DNA of 64,000 nucleotides from Allocatelliglobosispora scoriae (GTDB lineage Bacteria; Actinomycetota; Actinomycetes; Mycobacteriales; Micromonosporaceae). Under the pieces are notes generated by a model. It was not told the DNA's origin. It was given only the letters and a program-made list of their open reading frames with translations, and made no database searches. Shown here one piece after another: positions 24,385 through 32,821 of the stretch; position 1 is the stretch's first letter, and every line of letters begins with the position of its first letter. Location: assembly GCF_014204945.1 (NCBI RefSeq), contig NZ_JACHMN010000002.1:620001-684000 (forward strand). The letters run 5' to 3'. A program made the position numbers and the translations under genes.

Positions 24385-27252
24385 TCAGGGCAGGGTCCAG
24401 TTCTGCGCACCGGTGCCGTTGCAGTCATAGATCTGCAACTGGCGGCCGTTGCTGGGGTTGGAGGCGGGGATGTCGAGGCAGCGGTTGGACTGCGGGTTGC
24501 GCAGGCTGCCGTTGGCCCCGGCCACCCACTGCTGGGCGCCGGTGCCGTTGCAGGTCCACAGGTGGATCAGGGTGCCGTTGGCGGTGCCGCTGGCCTGCAC
24601 GTCCATGCACTTGCCGAGCGACCGGATCGTGCCGTCGCCCTGCACCGTCCAGACCTGGTTGGTCTGCCCGTTGCAGTCCCACATCTGGATCTTGGTGCCG
24701 TCGGCGGTGGCACCGCCGTTGACCTCGGCGCACTTCGCCATGCCCTTGATCGGACCGGTCCGCGGACCGGTGCCGCCCGGCACGCCGACGCCCGCACCGG
24801 TGAAGGTGTAGCTGTCGATGTCGAAGATGGCGCCGCCGGCCGCACCGGTGAAGACCAGGTAGAGGTCGTGGGTGTTGTCGTCGGGCTTGGTGACCGGCGC
24901 GGTGACGGTGGTGTAGTTGTCCCAGCCGCCGGTGTTGGCGACGGTCACCCGTGCCACCTCGGGGCCGGTCGGCGAGTCGAAGCGGAAGGAGATCGTGCCG
25001 CCGGCACCCGCCGAGGAGACGCGGGCGCTGACGCCGGTGATCCCCTTGAGGCTGACGCCGTGGTGGCGGACGTACTCCCCGGTCTGGATGTCACCGAGCC
25101 GCTTGCCGCCCTCGGCTGCGGCCTGCGTGATGACCTGCGGGCCGTTGAGCGTCACGTAGTGCTCGGCCTGCCACTGCTTGGGCCACAGCGTGAGCTGCTT
25201 CTCCCCCGTCAGCGGGACGGTACCCGCAGCGCCGGAGTCGGCGTAGCTGCCGCGCAGCACGAAGAAGAGCACCGAGTCGGGCCCGGCGTGGACGGGTCCG
25301 GTGTTGACGGTGAAGCCGCAGCCGGTCCCCTGCCCCTCCTCGTGGGCGTGCTCCTGGTGTCCGAGCGCCGCTCGGACCACGACGTTGGCGCAGGCGATCG
25401 TCCCGTCCTGCGCGTCGGTCGCGGCCGCGGTCGACGTCAGGTTGTCGTTCCAGTCGAAGAGCCCGCCGTCGGGTACGCCGCCCATCGTCACCACCGGCCG
25501 GTTGTTGCCGACGACGATCGCGATGGTGGTGGTCCCGGACCGCCCGGTGCCGTCGTTGACGGTCAGCCGCGCCCGCTTGTCCCCCACGGTGGTGTAGGTG
25601 AACGACGGGTTCGCCGCGGTGGAGTCGGTGGTCCCGTTGTTGTCGAAGTCCCACGCGTAGGTCAGCGGATCGCCGTCCGGGTCGGTGCTGCCGGCACTGG
25701 AGAAGGCGACCGCCAGCGGTGCCAGGCCGTTGTCCCGGTTGGCGGTGGCGACGGCGGTCGGCGAGCGCCCGCCGGCGACGTAGTTGATTTTGTAGAGCCC
25801 GGCCGCGACGTCGCCGGAGAAGTAGCCGTTGCCGTACTCCAGGACGTAGAGCGACCCGTCGGGCCCGAACTCCATGTCGATCGGGTGCACGAGCTGCATT
25901 CCGCTCACGACCGGCTCGATGACGGTCGGGTTGCCGGTGACCGGGTTGCCGTTGTCGAACTGGATCTCCTTGATCCAGTTGCGGCAGTACTCGGTGATGA
26001 GCAGCTTGTTGTCGTAGTACGCCGGCCACTTGACCTGGGAGTTCAGGTTGGGGTTGTAGTGGTAGACCTCGGCGTGGTTGGGCGATCCGCAGCCGCCCGG
26101 GTTGTCGAGGGCGGGCCACTCGCGGCTGCCGCCGTGCTGCTCCCACACGAGCGAGGGCTTGGTCGGCGGGAGCTGCTGCAGACCGGTGTTGCGCGGCGAG
26201 TTGTTGACCGGTCCGGTCGTGCCGCCGCAGGGGAACCAGCCGCGCGGGGCGTTGGCGGCGAAGTCCCAGTCGTTGTAGGCGACGTTGGGGCCGCCGCAGT
26301 AGGGCCAGCCGTAGTTGCCCGGCCCGGTCGCCCGGTTGAACTCGTCGTAGGCGGCCGGTCCCCGGTTGGCGATCGTGGCACCGGCATCCGGCCCCACCTC
26401 ACCCCAGTAGAGGGTGTTGTTCGCCTGCTTGTCGACCCAGATCCGGTAGGGGTTGCGGTCGCCCATGATGTAGACCTCGGGCCGGGTCAGCGCGGTGCCG
26501 ACCGGGAAGAGGTTGCCCGCCGGGATCGTGTAGGTCCCGTTGCTCTCCGGGTGGATCCGGTTGATCTTGCCACGCAGGTCGTTGGTGTTGCCCGCGGTGC
26601 GCTGCGCGTCGTACTGGGCGTCGCGGGCGGTCCGCTCGTCGATCGGGGCCATGCCCGCCGAGTCGCCGCCGGAGTTGGTGTTGTCGCCGACCGCGAAGTA
26701 GAGGTTGTTGTTGCTGTCCCACGTCATCGACCCGGCCGAGTGGCAGCACAGGCGCCGCTCGGTGGGCCACTCGATCAGCTTCGCCTCGCTCGCCGGGTCG
26801 AGGACGAGCGTGGTGGCGTTGAAGGTGAACCGGGAGATCCGGTTGACCAGCGGCGTCACGGCCGGGGAGTAGAAGAGGTAGACCCACCGGTTGCTCGCGA
26901 ACTGCGGGTGCAGCGTGATGCCGATGAGCCCGTCCTCGAACCGGGCGTCGAGCTGCAGCGTCAGCGCCACGGTGGTGATGTTGGTGGCCGGGTTGTAGAG
27001 CCGGACCTGGCCGCCGGCGGCACTGGTGCCCCGGTTGATGTAGAGGACCTTGCCGTCGGGCAGGACGGAGAGCTCGATCGGCTCGCCCATCGACAGGCCG
27101 CCGTCGAGCTTGACCTTCTCGAACGAGCTGGTGGGCGGTGGTGCGGCGGCAGCCGGGTCGGGCTGCGCGGTGACCACGATGCCGGTCGCCACGAGGGCGA
27201 GCGCGAGCATCGCGGCGCCTGCGGACAATCGCAGGCGCGAGGTCTGTGCCAT
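24385..27252 (-). CDS. Secreted PQQ-dependent sugar dehydrogenase with PKD, CBM6-like and ricin-type lectin domains
   Basis: 955 residues, a paralogue of the dehydrogenase at 19270-22098 in its first 800 residues. Signal peptide about 1-35. Propeller (about 42-500) motifs include GEPIELSVLPDGKVLYINRG, EDGLIGITLHPQFASNRW, CCHSAGSMTWDSNNNLYFAVGDN, MGDRNPYRIWVDK and GPDGSLYVLEYGNG. A PKD domain follows (LTYAWDFDNNGTTDSTAANPS), then a CBM6-like sandwich (about 700-815). In place of the fascin-like tail is a ricin-type beta-trefoil (about 830-955) with three QxW-type repeats (NQVWTV, AQQWVA, AQNWTLP). The different lectin tail suggests a different polysaccharide target for a shared oxidation chemistry. 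Start ATG with AGGAG six bases upstream. Confidence 0.87.
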   Translation of the reverse strand: MAQTSRLRLSAGAAMLALALVATGIVVTAQPDPAAAAPPPTSSFEKVKLDGGLSMGEPIELSVLPDGKVLYINRGTSAAGGQVRLYNPATNITTVALTLQLDARFEDGLIGITLHPQFASNRWVYLFYSPAVTPLVNRISRFTFNATTLVLDPASEAKLIEWPTERRLCCHSAGSMTWDSNNNLYFAVGDNTNSGGDSAGMAPIDERTARDAQYDAQRTAGNTNDLRGKINRIHPESNGTYTIPAGNLFPVGTALTRPEVYIMGDRNPYRIWVDKQANNTLYWGEVGPDAGATIANRGPAAYDEFNRATGPGNYGWPYCGGPNVAYNDWDFAANAPRGWFPCGGTTGPVNNSPRNTGLQQLPPTKPSLVWEQHGGSREWPALDNPGGCGSPNHAEVYHYNPNLNSQVKWPAYYDNKLLITEYCRNWIKEIQFDNGNPVTGNPTVIEPVVSGMQLVHPIDMEFGPDGSLYVLEYGNGYFSGDVAAGLYKINYVAGGRSPTAVATANRDNGLAPLAVAFSSAGSTDPDGDPLTYAWDFDNNGTTDSTAANPSFTYTTVGDKRARLTVNDGTGRSGTTTIAIVVGNNRPVVTMGGVPDGGLFDWNDNLTSTAAATDAQDGTIACANVVVRAALGHQEHAHEEGQGTGCGFTVNTGPVHAGPDSVLFFVLRGSYADSGAAGTVPLTGEKQLTLWPKQWQAEHYVTLNGPQVITQAAAEGGKRLGDIQTGEYVRHHGVSLKGITGVSARVSSAGAGGTISFRFDSPTGPEVARVTVANTGGWDNYTTVTAPVTKPDDNTHDLYLVFTGAAGGAIFDIDSYTFTGAGVGVPGGTGPRTGPIKGMAKCAEVNGGATADGTKIQMWDCNGQTNQVWTVQGDGTIRSLGKCMDVQASGTANGTLIHLWTCNGTGAQQWVAGANGSLRNPQSNRCLDIPASNPSNGRQLQIYDCNGTGAQNWTLP

Positions 27253-27629
27253 GGCACACTCCTGACAAAATTCATGAAAGGGACGGGGTGCGGGCAGGCG
27301 TCACCGGCCTGCGTCGCGGAATGCGGTGCGGGCGTTACGCGAAGCCGCGCGTCAGCGGCGGGACTGCCGCGTCAGGCGGCGGGAGGCACGCCGGGGCTAC
27401 CCGGTCCGGCAAGGCCGACGGAAGGGTGCGGGCGTGGGGTGAGCAGGCCTGGCGCGGGAGCGCGGGCCCTGCTGGGTCGGCGACAGCATGTCGATTCCTG
27501 GTGAGGTGGGGTACGCGACCAGCGCGAACCCGGGGCGGCTCGGAGGAGAACCAGGCCGCCGAAGCCCGGTTCTTGGTGCCGTGGTGCCTTGTGGGGGCCG
27601 GGTCACCAGGCCCAGCCCCCGCCGAACGG
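27253..27629. other. Intergenic region upstream of the ricin-tailed dehydrogenase
   Basis: This 377-bp stretch has no credible gene. The end next to the dehydrogenase start carries an AT-rich patch (ACAAAATTCATGAAAG, 27265-27280), unusual for the region and a possible promoter or operator, with TTCATGAA as an 8-bp palindrome. At the other end, 27593-27620 forms a hairpin of ten pairs with one mismatch, a likely terminator for the GH95-like gene. Confidence 0.4.
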
Positions 27630-30600
27630 TTAAGGATTGACCAGTGTGAACTTCTCCCACGGGCCGATCGCAGTGCGATTGGCGACCAGGGCCGCCGCTC
27701 CACCGTTCTCGGCAACAACGTATCTGTTGTTGATCCGCGCCAACAGACTCACGGTGCCATCAGAATTACTGACGAGTCCGAATGTTTCCGCGGTGCCGAT
27801 CGCCGTAGCGCTCGCGATCAGCGGGTTCGCCCCGTTGTTGGGAGCGGTCACATAGAGGCCGTTGACCCGGGCCCGCAGTGCCACATTGCCGCTGCCGAGA
27901 TCGAAGACGTCGAACTGCTCCCAGGCGCCGATCGAGGCCCGGTTGGCGATCAGCGCCGCCGCACCGCCGTTCTCGGCACAGACGTACAAGCTGTTGACCT
28001 GCGCGCGGATACCCTTGATCGTCGAGCCCGGCGGCGTGCCGCCGGTGGTGATCCGCAGCGCGTCCACCATGCCGACCGCGGTCGCCTTGTTGACGATGCG
28101 GATCGTGTGCTGCCCGTTGGACAGGCCGGTCCTGGCGTAGACGACCGCCTGGGCCTGCCGGGCCGTCGCGACGTAGAGGTTCACGTTGGCCTGGAAGACG
28201 TTGTCGAGGTAGACGTCCACGTTGCCCATGTCACCGTTGCGCTCCGAGAGGTACTCGACCCCGGTGCCGGTGAACGTGTAGGAGGCCTCGGCGCCCACGG
28301 TGTTGGTGTGGTGCGTGTCGTCGTTGTAGTCGCCGTAGCCCCGGCCCGTGGTGTGGTACCAGTTGGCGCTGTAGGTCAGCTCGGTGTCGTTGACGAGCCC
28401 GCCACCGCCGCCGGCCCCCGCGAGGCCCAGCGTGGACGCCGTACCGGAAAGGGATTTCGGCCCCTGGTTGGCGGTGCCGGACAGCTGCACCGACGTGTAG
28501 CCGGTCAGCGGCTTGGCGACGCGCTCCAGCACGTAGACCGTGTTGGCGGCGGTGGCGAAGGTGACCTCGGCCGCCGTGCTCGTCGTGATGATCGCGTTGT
28601 CACCGGTACGCCGCACCCGGACCTGCTGGGTGCCCCACGGGTTCACGACGCGCGCGTCCTTGCCGTAGAGGCTCTTGAGACCGACGTACTTGATCTCGCC
28701 GGCCTCGCGCTCGGAACTGACGACGAAGCCGTCCTTCGCGAGCAGGGTGAACTTGCCGACGAAGCTCGAGTCCCCGGGCACCGCCGGGAAGACCCGGATC
28801 TTGTCGTTGTAGCTCTGCATCAGCGATTCGTTGAGCGCGGTCAGGTGCACGCCCAGGTATTCGAAGACGCCGTTGGTGTTGTTGGTCATGCCGTTGGGGT
28901 AGTTCTGGTAGCGCTGCAGCATCAGCTTCATGCCGCTGAGCGCCTGGTCGCCGAGGCCCAGCCGGGCCGCCTGCACCGCGTCGTTGGCCCAGACGTTGCT
29001 GTAGGGGTTGGGCCGCACGTTCCAGGTGTTGAGGGCGGTCTGGAAGTCCGACGCACCGATGCCGGTCCGGTCGTAGGGCCAGATCAGCTCCGCCGACACG
29101 TTCTCGCCGTTGCGGGTCGGCGACGTCGGCGGGTCGTGCGGCAGCCAGGCGCCGTTGCTCACCTGGTAGGGGTAGAGGTTGTCGAGCATCGACTGCCAGC
29201 CCGCGCGCAGCCCGCTGTCGAGGCCGAGCTGGGTGCTCACCTGGATCGTCAGCGGGAAGAGCAGCCGTACGGCGGCGAGGTCGGTGATGGCGTTGCGCAC
29301 GTCCCAGTAGGTCTCGTGCGCGTTGGAGTTGACCATCACCCACTTGCCGCTGCCGCTGTCGAGGGTGAACTTGCGCTGGTAGAACTTCACCACCTCCCGC
29401 ATGTACGGGTAGACGGTGTTCTGCAGGTAGGCGGTGTCGTTCGAGTACCGGTACTGCAGGTACATGTTGTAGGCGGCCTCGGTGCCGGTGGAGTAGATGT
29501 CGTTGACGTAGTCGCTGCCCACCGTTCCCCGGGCGTTGCCGTCCCAGCCCATCGTCTCGGGCACCCACAGCCCGTCGATCGCGTAGCGGGTCTGCGTATA
29601 GGCCTTCAGCGCGTTGTAGTTGCGGCTGTAGAGCCGGTTGAAGACCGCCAGCATGTCGACGTGATTGGACGCCAGGAAGGAGTTGTAGACATCGCGCTGG
29701 TTCCAGTACCAGTAGCCGTTGCTCCACTTCGTCGCGTCGCCGGTGGCCCGGAAGACGCCGTTGATGAAGTGGTAGGGGTAGTTGCCGAAGCCTCCGGCCG
29801 CGATCATGTAGGTGGACAGGTAGTAGACGTTCTCCAGGTAGTCCGCGTCGCCGGACGAGTTGGAGTACTGGACGAACGACCGCTCCCAGAACGCGTGCCA
29901 CCAGTTGCGGTAGTTGTTGAGCGTGGTGGCGTAGCCGGTTGCCTTGACCGCCGAGAGCTGGTTGCGGGCCTGGGTCACCGAGTTGGCCCCCGGCGAGTTG
30001 ACCCGGCTCGCAGCGGTGAACCAGATCGTGTAGCTGCTGGTCGGCGTGATGTTGAGCCGGACGCGGGTCCCGTTGACGACCTGGGTGGTGAAGGAAGCGC
30101 CCTCCACCGTCGCCGCGAGGGTGTAACCGAAGCCGTTGGCATCGCTCTGGCCCCGGCTGAAGCCGGCCGCCGTCGCATCGGCGAAGGTCGAGACCGTCCG
30201 CCAGGTGTTGATGTCGGGCACGTCGCCGGAGTTGGAGACCGAGTTCGGGTCCCACATGCTCAGGTCGAGCGCGATCGACGAGACCCCGGCACGGGAGTCG
30301 TCGACGTGGATGCCCATCACCTCGGAGTTGGGCGACCCCATGATGGTGACGGTGCGGTTGCTGTCGTACTTCGTGGTCAGGATGCCGTCGTAGAGCGACA
30401 GCCGCTGCTGGTAGGTGGTGTAGCCGGAGTCCATCGCCGGGCTCGTGGTGAGCCCGACGTTGCCGGCCGCGAAGGCCGACTGCTGGGATAGGTCCACTCC
30501 GGACACCTGCATCGTCAGGCCGTTCTGGCCCCACGCCATGGCACCGGTCTTGCCGTTGCCGACGGTCAACCCGTAGAGGGGGTTCGTGTTGACCTTGTTG

Positions 30601-30791
30601 TAGACGATGTCGTGCTTGGAGAGGTAACCGGCGTAGTTGACGTTGAGAGCGCCGCTGGTGGAGTTGAAGGCGGCGTCGGTGGGCGACGCGACCGCCGGGG
30701 CGAGCGGCATGGTCGCAGCCAGGCCGACGACGAGGGCAGTCGCCGTCACCCGGCACAGCATGCGTCTTGTAGTGATACTGCGCAAACTCAT
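27630..30791 (-). CDS. Secreted GH95-like glycosidase with fascin-like beta-trefoil
   Basis: 1053 residues. Signal peptide about 1-36 (ending AVASP). Residues about 45-780 fit the GH95/DUF5703-like architecture, an N-terminal beta-sandwich then an (alpha/alpha)6 barrel: DIVYNKVNTNPLYGLTVGNGKTGAMAWG, DGLWVPETMGWDG, VNSNAHETYWDVRNAITDLA, AELIWPYDRTGIG. About 815-925 is a galactose-binding-like module (GTGVEYLSERNGDMGNVDVYLD). About 935-1053 is a fascin-like beta-trefoil like those of two neighbouring proteins. GH95 enzymes are alpha-L-fucosidases or galactosidases; the exact substrate cannot be read here. The ATG at 30791, with GGGAGG eight bases upstream, puts the signal peptide first; the frame stays open further upstream across a shared palindromic operator candidate. 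It probably acts outside the cell in glycan breakdown. Confidence 0.78.
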   Translation of the reverse strand: MSLRSITTRRMLCRVTATALVVGLAATMPLAPAVASPTDAAFNSTSGALNVNYAGYLSKHDIVYNKVNTNPLYGLTVGNGKTGAMAWGQNGLTMQVSGVDLSQQSAFAAGNVGLTTSPAMDSGYTTYQQRLSLYDGILTTKYDSNRTVTIMGSPNSEVMGIHVDDSRAGVSSIALDLSMWDPNSVSNSGDVPDINTWRTVSTFADATAAGFSRGQSDANGFGYTLAATVEGASFTTQVVNGTRVRLNITPTSSYTIWFTAASRVNSPGANSVTQARNQLSAVKATGYATTLNNYRNWWHAFWERSFVQYSNSSGDADYLENVYYLSTYMIAAGGFGNYPYHFINGVFRATGDATKWSNGYWYWNQRDVYNSFLASNHVDMLAVFNRLYSRNYNALKAYTQTRYAIDGLWVPETMGWDGNARGTVGSDYVNDIYSTGTEAAYNMYLQYRYSNDTAYLQNTVYPYMREVVKFYQRKFTLDSGSGKWVMVNSNAHETYWDVRNAITDLAAVRLLFPLTIQVSTQLGLDSGLRAGWQSMLDNLYPYQVSNGAWLPHDPPTSPTRNGENVSAELIWPYDRTGIGASDFQTALNTWNVRPNPYSNVWANDAVQAARLGLGDQALSGMKLMLQRYQNYPNGMTNNTNGVFEYLGVHLTALNESLMQSYNDKIRVFPAVPGDSSFVGKFTLLAKDGFVVSSEREAGEIKYVGLKSLYGKDARVVNPWGTQQVRVRRTGDNAIITTSTAAEVTFATAANTVYVLERVAKPLTGYTSVQLSGTANQGPKSLSGTASTLGLAGAGGGGGLVNDTELTYSANWYHTTGRGYGDYNDDTHHTNTVGAEASYTFTGTGVEYLSERNGDMGNVDVYLDNVFQANVNLYVATARQAQAVVYARTGLSNGQHTIRIVNKATAVGMVDALRITTGGTPPGSTIKGIRAQVNSLYVCAENGGAAALIANRASIGAWEQFDVFDLGSGNVALRARVNGLYVTAPNNGANPLIASATAIGTAETFGLVSNSDGTVSLLARINNRYVVAENGGAAALVANRTAIGPWEKFTLVNP

Positions 30792-30852
30792 GGGACAGAC
30801 CTCCCGGAGGGGATGGGACGTGGTCTTGTTACCAGGGTCACAAGTTTGGAAT

Positions 30853-30864
30853 ATCCTATAGGAT
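30853..30864. promoter_or_regulatory. Second copy of palindromic operator candidate ATCCTATAGGAT
   Basis: Perfect 12-bp palindrome 62 bases upstream of the GH95-like gene start, identical to the one at 1345-1356 upstream of the sugar-binding lipoprotein gene. Its placement before an importer gene and before a secreted glycosidase gene supports a common sugar-responsive regulator. Confidence 0.6.
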
Positions 30865-30941
30865 AGATGAGGGTCAGGGAAGGCGTCGCCGACACACGTT
30901 GGAAATAACCGGATAACACATTGCAAGACTCCGCGTGGGCG

Positions 30942-32051
30942 TCACTCAGGAGCCGGGGCCGGGTTCTGCGGCAGGTGTACGGCGATGTCCATGCCGCCGG
31001 TCGTCCGGGCGGTACTGGACAGGACGCCGTCGTGCGCGGTGACGACCGCCAGGACGATGGACAGACCGAGCCCGGCTCCGCGGATGCCGGTGGCTGGGCC
31101 TCGGACGAACGGCTCGAGCATCCGTCGCTGCTCGTCCGGCGTGACCAGCGGACCGGTGTTGACGACCCGCAGGAACGCCTCTCCGTTCGCCGTGCCGGAG
31201 GCCACGGTGACGTGTCCGCCGGCGTGGTTGTAGCGCAGCGCGTTCTCCAGCAGGTTGCCGGCCATCCGTTCCAGCAGCACCGGTTCGCCGCCGACCAGCG
31301 CCGGCAGCAGGTCGGCCCGCACGGTGACGGCGGCGGTCGCCGCCCGATCGGCGGCATCGGCGACTGCCGCAGCCGCGACCTCAGCCAGGTCCACCGGCAT
31401 CCGGTCGAGTGGACCGGCCTGGCTGCGAGCCAGGACCAGGAGCCCGTCGAGGGTCCGCTGGGCGGTGCCGACGGCGGTGGCGACGTCGGCCGCCATCGCG
31501 ATGAGTTCGGCCCGGTCAGGTGTGCCGTCGAGGGTGACGTCGACGGCGGTACGCATGGTGGTGAGCGGGGTACGCAGTTCGTGCGCCGCGTTGGCGACGA
31601 ACAGGCGCTGGCTGCTCAGCGCCCGATCGCGTTCGGCCACGCCGTGCTGGATGCGATCCAGCATGCCGTTGATCGTGGCGGCCAGCGCGGCGAGTTCGTC
31701 GGCGGGCCGGCCGACGGGTACGCGTTCGGACAGGTTCTCAGCGGACAGCCGGTTCGCCGTACCGGATATCGTCCGGATCGGCCGCAGGATCCGCCCGGCC
31801 ACGAGCCAACCGGTCAGCGTCGCCAGCACGGTCACCACCAGCAGCGGCACCGCGGCCCGGGTCAGCAGATCGGAGATCGCCTCCGCGCGCAGTCGCCCGC
31901 CGGTGTCGCCGTCCGGCGTCGGAGGAGGCAGCCGCAGGCCGCCCCGCAACAGCATCAGGTAGGTCAGTGCCAGGAGCAGAACCCCGGTGGCGAGCACCAG
32001 GCAGGTGTAGACGAGGGTGAGCCGGCTGCGGGCGGTCAGCCGCCGGATCAT
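30942..32051 (-). CDS. Two-component sensor histidine kinase
   Basis: 369 residues. Two transmembrane helices (about 12-34 and 64-86) flank a short proline-rich extracytoplasmic loop of about 30 residues. A HAMP domain follows (about 86-138, GRILRPIRTISGTANRL), then a HisKA domain with NAAHELRTPLTTM (phosphoacceptor His157) and an ATPase domain with NLLENALRYN (N box), FVRGP and GAGLGLSIVLAVVTAHDG (G2 region). The start codon overlaps the stop of the response-regulator gene by four bases (ATGA), so they are translationally coupled. The small sensor loop suggests it senses membrane events or a partner protein. The divergent Tat-exported serine-hydrolase homologue is the natural candidate for regulation, which is inference. 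Confidence 0.9.
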   Translation of the reverse strand: MIRRLTARSRLTLVYTCLVLATGVLLLALTYLMLLRGGLRLPPPTPDGDTGGRLRAEAISDLLTRAAVPLLVVTVLATLTGWLVAGRILRPIRTISGTANRLSAENLSERVPVGRPADELAALAATINGMLDRIQHGVAERDRALSSQRLFVANAAHELRTPLTTMRTAVDVTLDGTPDRAELIAMAADVATAVGTAQRTLDGLLVLARSQAGPLDRMPVDLAEVAAAAVADAADRAATAAVTVRADLLPALVGGEPVLLERMAGNLLENALRYNHAGGHVTVASGTANGEAFLRVVNTGPLVTPDEQRRMLEPFVRGPATGIRGAGLGLSIVLAVVTAHDGVLSSTARTTGGMDIAVHLPQNPAPAPE

Positions 32052-32704
32052 GGCACGATCCGGTACCCGACGCCGGTCACGGTTTCGATCAGCGGCGGAA
32101 CACCGAGCTTGCGGCGCAGGGTGCTGACGGTGATCCGCACCGCGTTGGTGAACGGGTCCGCGTGCTCGTCCCAGACCTTGTCCAGCAGGGTCTCCGCACT
32201 CACCACGGCACCGTCGGCGGCGAGCAGCCGATGCAGCACCCCGAACTCCTTCGGAGTCAGCGACAGCGACCGGCCGTCCCGTTCGGCGGTACGCCGGGAC
32301 GGATCGAGTTCGACATCCCGCGTGTGCAGCACCGGCGGGACGGCGGGTGTGCTGCGCCGGGCCAACGCATGCACCCGGGCGACCAGTTCGGCGAAGGCGA
32401 ACGGCTTGCCCAGGTAGTCGTCGGCGCCCAGGGCCAGCCCGTGCACCCGGTCGGACACCGCACCGGAGGCGGTGAGCATCAGCACTCGGGCGGCGCCGCG
32501 CTGCGCCAACAGCCGGCACACGGTGTCGCCGTGCACGACCGGCAGGTCACGATCCAGGACCACCACGTCGTACGGAACGACGTCGCACCTGTCCAGTGCC
32601 TGCTGCCCGTCGTACGCGACGTCCACGGCGCAGCCGTGCTTGCGCAGGCCGGCCGCGATGTAGGTGGCCAGCGGCTGTTCGTCCTCGACCAGCAGCACCC
32701 GCAT
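32048..32704 (-). CDS. OmpR/PhoB-family response regulator
   Basis: 218 residues. The receiver domain (1-115) has acidic pocket residues in VEDE, phosphoacceptor Asp51 in VVLDRDLP, Thr78 in LMLTAS and Lys100 in YLGKPF. The winged-helix effector (about 125-218) shows LSLTPKEFGVLHRLLA, VSAETLLDKVWDEHADPFTNAVRITVSTLRRKLG and VTGVGYRIVP. It sits upstream of, and overlaps by four bases, the histidine kinase gene. It is divergent from the serine-hydrolase-like gene with a 117-bp shared promoter region, where direct repeats could be its binding site. Confidence 0.93.
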   Translation of the reverse strand: MRVLLVEDEQPLATYIAAGLRKHGCAVDVAYDGQQALDRCDVVPYDVVVLDRDLPVVHGDTVCRLLAQRGAARVLMLTASGAVSDRVHGLALGADDYLGKPFAFAELVARVHALARRSTPAVPPVLHTRDVELDPSRRTAERDGRSLSLTPKEFGVLHRLLAADGAVVSAETLLDKVWDEHADPFTNAVRITVSTLRRKLGVPPLIETVTGVGYRIVP

Positions 32705-32821
32705 CCGCCCAGTATCCCCCGCACCGCATATGGGCGACGTATGGTCCGGCGATCGGTCGCCGATAGGCGGTCGCCGGTAGACCTGAACCGGTCCGATCGT
32801 CGATCAGGAGGGACCGTAGTC
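32705..32821. promoter_or_regulatory. Divergent promoter region with CGGTCGCC direct repeats
   Basis: Intergenic region between the response regulator and the serine-hydrolase-like gene. CGGTCGCC occurs twice (32754-32761 and 32768-32775), 14 bases start to start. OmpR-class regulators commonly bind direct repeats. No clear -10 box was identified. The AGGAGGG at 32806-32812 is the ribosome-binding site of the plus-strand gene. Confidence 0.35.
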
